Assembly: GCA_016280565.1 (NCBI GenBank)
Contig: JAEEGY010000131.1
Location: 1 to 11,276 of the forward strand
Length of the DNA: 11,276 nucleotides
Reading direction: 5' to 3'
Source: Fretibacterium sp.
GTDB lineage: Bacteria > Synergistota > Synergistia > Synergistales > Aminobacteriaceae
Below are positions 8,158-11,276 of this stretch, one piece after another. Position numbers and translations under genes: made by a program. The notes below the pieces were generated by a model that saw only the letters and a list, made by a program, of their open reading frames with translations, made no database searches and had not been told where the DNA came from. Position 1 is the stretch's first letter; each line of letters opens with the position of its first letter.

Positions 8158-8634
8158 AAGCTCTTCGTACCCTGTCTGCTTCTGATGTTCACCATCATGG
8201 TGTTCCTGTTCAACGGGTTCCGTCAGCCCTTCATCATCTTCGGAGCCATCCCGCTGATTCTGATCGGCGTCGTCCTGGGGCTGATGCTGGCCAATATGTC
8301 CCTCAGCTTCCTGGCGATTATCGGCATCCTGAGCCTCGTGGGGATGCTGGCGAAGAACTCCATCGTCCTTCTGGACCAGGTGGCCAGTGACTTCGCGTCG
8401 GGGAAGGACCGTTATCAGGCCATTGTGGATACGGGGGTGAGCCGTCTGCGGCCCGTGGCCATGTCCGCCGTGACCACGGTGCTGGGCATGATCCCGCTCA
8501 TCTGGGATAGTATGTTTGGCTCCATGGCGGTGACGATCATGGGCGGCCTGACGGTGAGCACAGTCCTGACGATGATTTTCATCCCTGTCATGACGGCGAT
8601 CGCCTATGGCGTGCCCAGTCCAGAGAAGAAGTAA
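8158..8634 (+). pseudogene. C-terminal fragment of the interrupted RND transporter (TM8-TM12)
   Basis: This stretch completes the transporter whose 5' part ends at the TAA at 8155-8157 and lies in the same frame. It starts with KLFVPCLLLMFTIMVFLFNGFRQ (TM8) and holds the remaining hydrophobic helices. It also has LAKNSIVLLDQ, whose Lys (position 919 of the full frame) matches AcrB Lys940 of the proton relay, and ends with a hydrophilic PSPEKK tail. The first possible ATG is at 8185, already inside TM8, and no Shine-Dalgarno precedes it, so independent translation is unlikely. The fragment shows no other stop or frameshift, so the break is recent, artefactual or tolerated through readthrough. 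Confidence 0.85.
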
Positions 8635-8651
8635 AGGAGACGAGATAAATC

Positions 8652-9851
8652 ATGAAAAAGCTATTGAACGTTATCGTTTTGGCGGCGATGGTCGCCGGGG
8701 CCTATTACGGGCTGGAGTTCTTCAGGAAGCAGAAGGCGGATGAGGCCAAACCGGAGATCATCCGCCCGGTCAAGACCGTCACCCTGGGCAAGGGCGAGGG
8801 AGGTGTCTGGCGTTACTACGGGACGCTTCAGGGCGGCAAGCGCGTGGAACTGTCGTTCCGCGTGTCGGGGCCCCTCAAGCAGATTCTGGTGGACAAGGGA
8901 GCGTCTGTGAAAAAGAACGATCTGCTGGCCACGCTGGACCCGCGGGACTTTCAGACCCAGCTCAAACAGGCCCAGAGCAATCAGGCCCAGGCCCAGGCTC
9001 AGTACAACGACGCGCAGACGAACTTCAAGCGCTACGAGAACCTGTACAAGCAGAAGGCCGTGTCCAAGTCCCAATACGACACCCAGAAGACCCAGGTGGA
9101 CGTGGCCCGTTCGGCTTTGAACGCAGCTGCGGCCCAGACCGCGGCGATAAGGGACTCGCTGAAGGACACCGAGCTGCGCGCCCCCTTCGACGGGGTGATC
9201 GCCGACCGCATGGTGGAGAACTTCCAGGACGTGACGGCTAAGCAGCCCATCTTCAGCCTTCAGGATCTCGCTACGTTGGACATTGTGTTCAACGTCCCGG
9301 ACAGTGACGTTATCTGGGCGTCTCAGGTACAGGCCGCCAACGAGGAGGCGGAAAAAGAAGCGGGGAAAGCCCCGAATGGGGATCATTTCACGATACAGGC
9401 CCGCTTTGACGCCATGCCGGAGAGGGTTTTCCCGCTCAAGATCAAGGAATTCGTGCTCCAGGCGGATCCTAACACTAACACCTTCCCTTTGACAGCCACC
9501 ATGCCCCAGCAAAAGGACGTGGCGCTCCTGCCAGGAATGGCGGCGACGGTTGAGATCATCCCAAAGAACATGAAGGAGACAGGCAGCGCGTTCATTGTCC
9601 CCGCGACGGCCCTGATCCACGAGTCGAAGAGCCAGGGGAAGGGCGCGAACTTTGTCTGGCTCTACAAAGCTGCATTTGGAGAGGAGACCGGTGAGGTGCG
9701 TCGGGTCGCCGTCAACACGGGGATGCCGCGCAACGATGGCTCGGTTGAGATCTCCGGCGCAGCGCTGACCAACGGGGACCGCGTCGTCACGGCCGGGGCG
9801 CACCTGCTGAAGGAGGGACAGAAGGTCCGCCTGATGGATAACCAGCAATAA
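8652..9851 (+). CDS. RND efflux periplasmic adaptor (membrane fusion protein, AcrA/MexA-like)
   Basis: The adaptor would bridge the inner-membrane RND transporter and an outer-membrane TolC-like channel. It has 399 residues. An N-terminal hydrophobic segment (about 4-22) has no lipobox cysteine, so it is probably an uncleaved anchor or signal rather than a lipoprotein signal. The two lipoyl halves lie at about 66-98 (LSFRVSGPLKQILVDKG) and 174-208 (ELRAPFDGVIADRMVENFQ). Between them is an Ala/Gln-rich alpha-helical hairpin (about 99-172). A beta-barrel and membrane-proximal domain follow. AAAGGAGA at 8633-8640 overlaps the transporter stop and serves as ribosome binding site 11 nt before the ATG. 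The adaptor follows the transporter, the reverse of acrAB order, and no outer-membrane factor gene follows. It appears intact, unlike its partner. Confidence 0.94.
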   Translation: MKKLLNVIVLAAMVAGAYYGLEFFRKQKADEAKPEIIRPVKTVTLGKGEGGVWRYYGTLQGGKRVELSFRVSGPLKQILVDKGASVKKNDLLATLDPRDFQTQLKQAQSNQAQAQAQYNDAQTNFKRYENLYKQKAVSKSQYDTQKTQVDVARSALNAAAAQTAAIRDSLKDTELRAPFDGVIADRMVENFQDVTAKQPIFSLQDLATLDIVFNVPDSDVIWASQVQAANEEAEKEAGKAPNGDHFTIQARFDAMPERVFPLKIKEFVLQADPNTNTFPLTATMPQQKDVALLPGMAATVEIIPKNMKETGSAFIVPATALIHESKSQGKGANFVWLYKAAFGEETGEVRRVAVNTGMPRNDGSVEISGAALTNGDRVVTAGAHLLKEGQKVRLMDNQQ

Positions 9852-9898
9852 CACCGGCAGATCAACCAACACTTCTTCCACAGCAACTGACACCCAAC

Positions 9899-9933
9899 GG
9901 AAGGGCTCCATAAGCAGAAATCGGAGCCCTTCC
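9899..9933 (+). terminator. Hairpin terminator of the RND operon
   Basis: A perfect 11-bp stem, GGAAGGGCTCC (9899-9909) with GGAGCCCTTCC (9923-9933), encloses a 13-nt loop, 47 nt after the adaptor stop. The tract after it (ATTTGTG) is only weakly T-rich, so termination may be incomplete or Rho-assisted. Its position between convergent transcription units fits a terminator. Confidence 0.65.
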
Positions 9934-10034
9934 ATTTGTGATGGGGATCGATGGAGATGCCTTCTGGGATGCTTGTATCGATATATTGACGCTCCAGCCG
10001 CGAAAGAAATAGCGCAGTTCGAAAAGACACCACT

Positions 10035-10086
10035 TTCGCCGCGGAGATGGGCACGACAAAGGGGCTCACGGCTGTCCCGCGGCGAA
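10035..10086. repeat. 10-bp perfect inverted repeat in the convergent gap
   Basis: TTCGCCGCGG (10035-10044) and CCGCGGCGAA (10077-10086) are exact reverse complements separated by 32 nt. Either strand could form a stable GC stem. It lies downstream of the minus-strand kinase gene and after the plus-strand terminator. No T-tract follows it closely on the plus strand; on the minus strand a TCTTTT run follows a few bases later. Function is unknown. Confidence 0.6.
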
Positions 10087-10095
10087 CGACCTGGC

Positions 10096-10116
10096 AAAAA
10101 GGCTCCGAAAGGCCCT
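10096..10116 (-). terminator. Possible terminator of the histidine kinase gene
   Basis: On the minus strand, immediately after the kinase TGA (10118-10120), the sequence AGGGCC-TTTC-GGAGCC is followed by TTTTT (10096-10100). It can fold into a short imperfect stem with a bulge. The T-run and position support a terminator, but the stem is weak. Confidence 0.35.
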
Positions 10117-10117
10117 A

Positions 10118-11276
10118 TCAGGGTATCGTCACTTTTACCACCGACCCGCCTCCTTCGCGGGGCATGATCGTCATTTTTCCGCCGCACATCATTTCCAGGC
10201 GCTGCTGTATGTTCGCCAGGGCGATGTGCGGTTCGCTTTCGCCTTTCCCGGCGGGAGGCGTGGCCTCTTTCCCAGCAGGCTCAAAACCAGGGCCGTTGTC
10301 CTCCACGATGATCTCGCTGCCCAGATCCGTCCTGCGGGTCCGGATGGAGATGCGCAGCGGCTCGGACTCCGGGTCCATGCCATGCTTGACAGCATTCTCC
10401 ACAATGGGCTGCAGGGTCAGCGCAGGCACGCGAAACTGGGTGTGCGGCGTGTCGTAATCAACAAAAAGGCTGTCCCTGTACTGAACCTGCTCTATGGCAA
10501 GGTATGCGCGGGTGTGCTCCAGTTCATCGGAAAAGGGAATGGGGTCCCGGCTGGCAATGGCGGTGAAGTTCCTGCGAAGGTAGGCGGTGAAATCCATCGT
10601 GACACGCTTGGCCTTCTGGGGATCCCGGTCACAGAGGTAGTAGATGCTCGTCATGGCATTGTAGATGAAGTGCGGCCGCATCTGCAGCACCATGATGTTG
10701 GCGCGCTGATGGGCGATCTCCGCCTGCTGGCGCCTGTACTGTTCCACCTGGTCGGACAGGATAAGGCCGTACATGGACAGGACGGAGAGGACAAGGCAGA
10801 TTTCGATCAGCGGGTAGATATCGACGAACGTATGCACGAGCACCGTGACCATCATCGGCAGCACGGCGATGAGGAAGCTCAGCCAGGCTTTGCGTGAAAG
10901 CTGCTTTCGCCGCTGTATCGTCCCTGCGAGATTGAGCAGCGTAACCGCGTCCAGCGGCAGCATCAGCAGCGGAAACCAAGGGCCCCGGAAAACCTGTTTT
11001 CCAGACGCGACATAGTAGTAGAGGGCATCGCTGAACAGGGTGGTCGCGAGCAGGGCAACAAAGACAGCCCACAGGCCAAGCACGGCGCGAAAGAGTCTGC
11101 TGGAGCGCAGGCTTTCTCCGCTGCAGTGCAGCAGATAAACCGTCAGCATAGGGAACGACAGCGAGATGGACAGAGTCCCCAGAAATGACATGAAAGTGAT
11201 CGCCGCGAGCGGGACGGGATAATCGTACAGAGTTAATTCGCAGATGCTGAGCAGGCCGCACAGCATAAGAGCGATA
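10118..11276 (-). CDS. LytS/YehU-type membrane sensor histidine kinase (5' end outside window)
   Basis: This is a membrane-bound sensor kinase of the His_kinase (LytS/YehU) family, which usually phosphorylates a LytTR-type response regulator. The frame is open to the right edge. The first visible ATG (11264-11266) lies within a hydrophobic segment, so the true start is probably upstream. Numbered from that Met, hydrophobic helices fill about 1-170, consistent with a multi-pass sensor domain. A short linker helix (about 173-190) leads to the H-box QMRPHFIYNAM with His199. The N-box PIVENAVKHGM has Asn291, and the G1 box EDNGPGF is at 322-328. The second glycine box, normally like GIGLxNVxxRL, reads HIALANIQQRL at 348-358. 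The C-terminal GGGSVVKVTIP is typical. A partner regulator gene is not visible and might lie beyond the window. It converges with the efflux operon, so a regulatory link cannot be inferred. Confidence 0.9.
   Translation of the reverse strand, partial: IALMLCGLLSICELTLYDYPVPLAAITFMSFLGTLSISLSFPMLTVYLLHCSGESLRSSRLFRAVLGLWAVFVALLATTLFSDALYYYVASGKQVFRGPWFPLLMLPLDAVTLLNLAGTIQRRKQLSRKAWLSFLIAVLPMMVTVLVHTFVDIYPLIEICLVLSVLSMYGLILSDQVEQYRRQQAEIAHQRANIMVLQMRPHFIYNAMTSIYYLCDRDPQKAKRVTMDFTAYLRRNFTAIASRDPIPFSDELEHTRAYLAIEQVQYRDSLFVDYDTPHTQFRVPALTLQPIVENAVKHGMDPESEPLRISIRTRRTDLGSEIIVEDNGPGFEPAGKEATPPAGKGESEPHIALANIQQRLEMMCGGKMTIMPREGGGSVVKVTIP

Noticed and set aside
8185..8634. Independent small membrane protein starting at ATG 8185
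   Set aside because: It is in frame with the RND gene, begins inside TM8, lacks a Shine-Dalgarno and matches the missing end of the transporter.
9947..9982. Two ATCGAT hexamers spaced 30 bp apart as an operator
   Set aside because: The hexamer is a common palindrome, flanks are not conserved between the copies, and the site is at the 3' ends of both neighbouring units, not near a promoter.
9862..10167. Small open frames on both strands in the gap after the adaptor gene
   Set aside because: They have no Shine-Dalgarno, no recognisable sequence, and overlap the hairpin or the inverted repeat; Arg/Ser/Pro-rich composition looks like chance reading of GC-rich DNA.
8661..10187. Long minus-strand open frame (508 codons) opposite the adaptor gene and crossing the terminator
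   Set aside because: It is antisense to an adaptor with clear family features and runs through the hairpin and kinase 3' end; no recognisable motif.

Overview
The window looks like chromosomal DNA from a GC-rich, diderm (outer-membrane) bacterium. It joins a conserved protein-quality-control block to an envelope efflux operon and one end of a sensor kinase gene. The order tig-clpP-clpX-lon-ysxC resembles the Firmicutes arrangement. An RND pump with a membrane-fusion adaptor implies an outer membrane. Together these suggest Synergistota or a diderm Firmicute lineage; this placement is inferred from gene order and protein character, not from a search.

Region 1 (1-5538, + strand) is tightly packed. 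It holds the C-terminal part of trigger factor (cut by the window edge), ClpP, ClpX, an ATP-dependent LonA protease and the ribosome-assembly GTPase YsxC/EngB. Spacings are very short: 5 nt between tig and clpP, 1 nt between clpX and lon, and a 4-nt overlap between lon and ysxC. The only real gap (66-72 nt, clpP to clpX) contains a GC-rich hairpin that may attenuate transcription. Two starts are better set by Shine-Dalgarno spacing than by the longest reading frame: clpX at TTG 1204 and lon at GTG 2576. Chaperone, peptidase, unfoldase and protease here cover folding and degradation of nascent and damaged proteins.

Region 2 (about 5510-9933, + strand) is an efflux operon. A good sigma-70-like promoter overlaps the end of ysxC, followed by an RND inner-membrane transporter gene, a periplasmic adaptor gene and a strong hairpin terminator. 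The transporter gene is broken by one in-frame TAA at 8155-8157. The same frame continues without any other lesion to 8634 and encodes the missing last transmembrane bundle. No outer-membrane channel gene is present in the window.

Region 3 (9934-10117) is a short non-coding gap between convergent transcription units. It contains a 10-bp perfect inverted repeat and a possible terminator for the opposite strand. Region 4 (10118-11276, - strand) encodes a LytS/YehU-type membrane histidine kinase whose N-terminus lies beyond the window.

I found no CRISPR array, insertion sequence, tRNA, rRNA or clearly novel multi-gene system. The most notable item is the single-codon interruption of the RND transporter.
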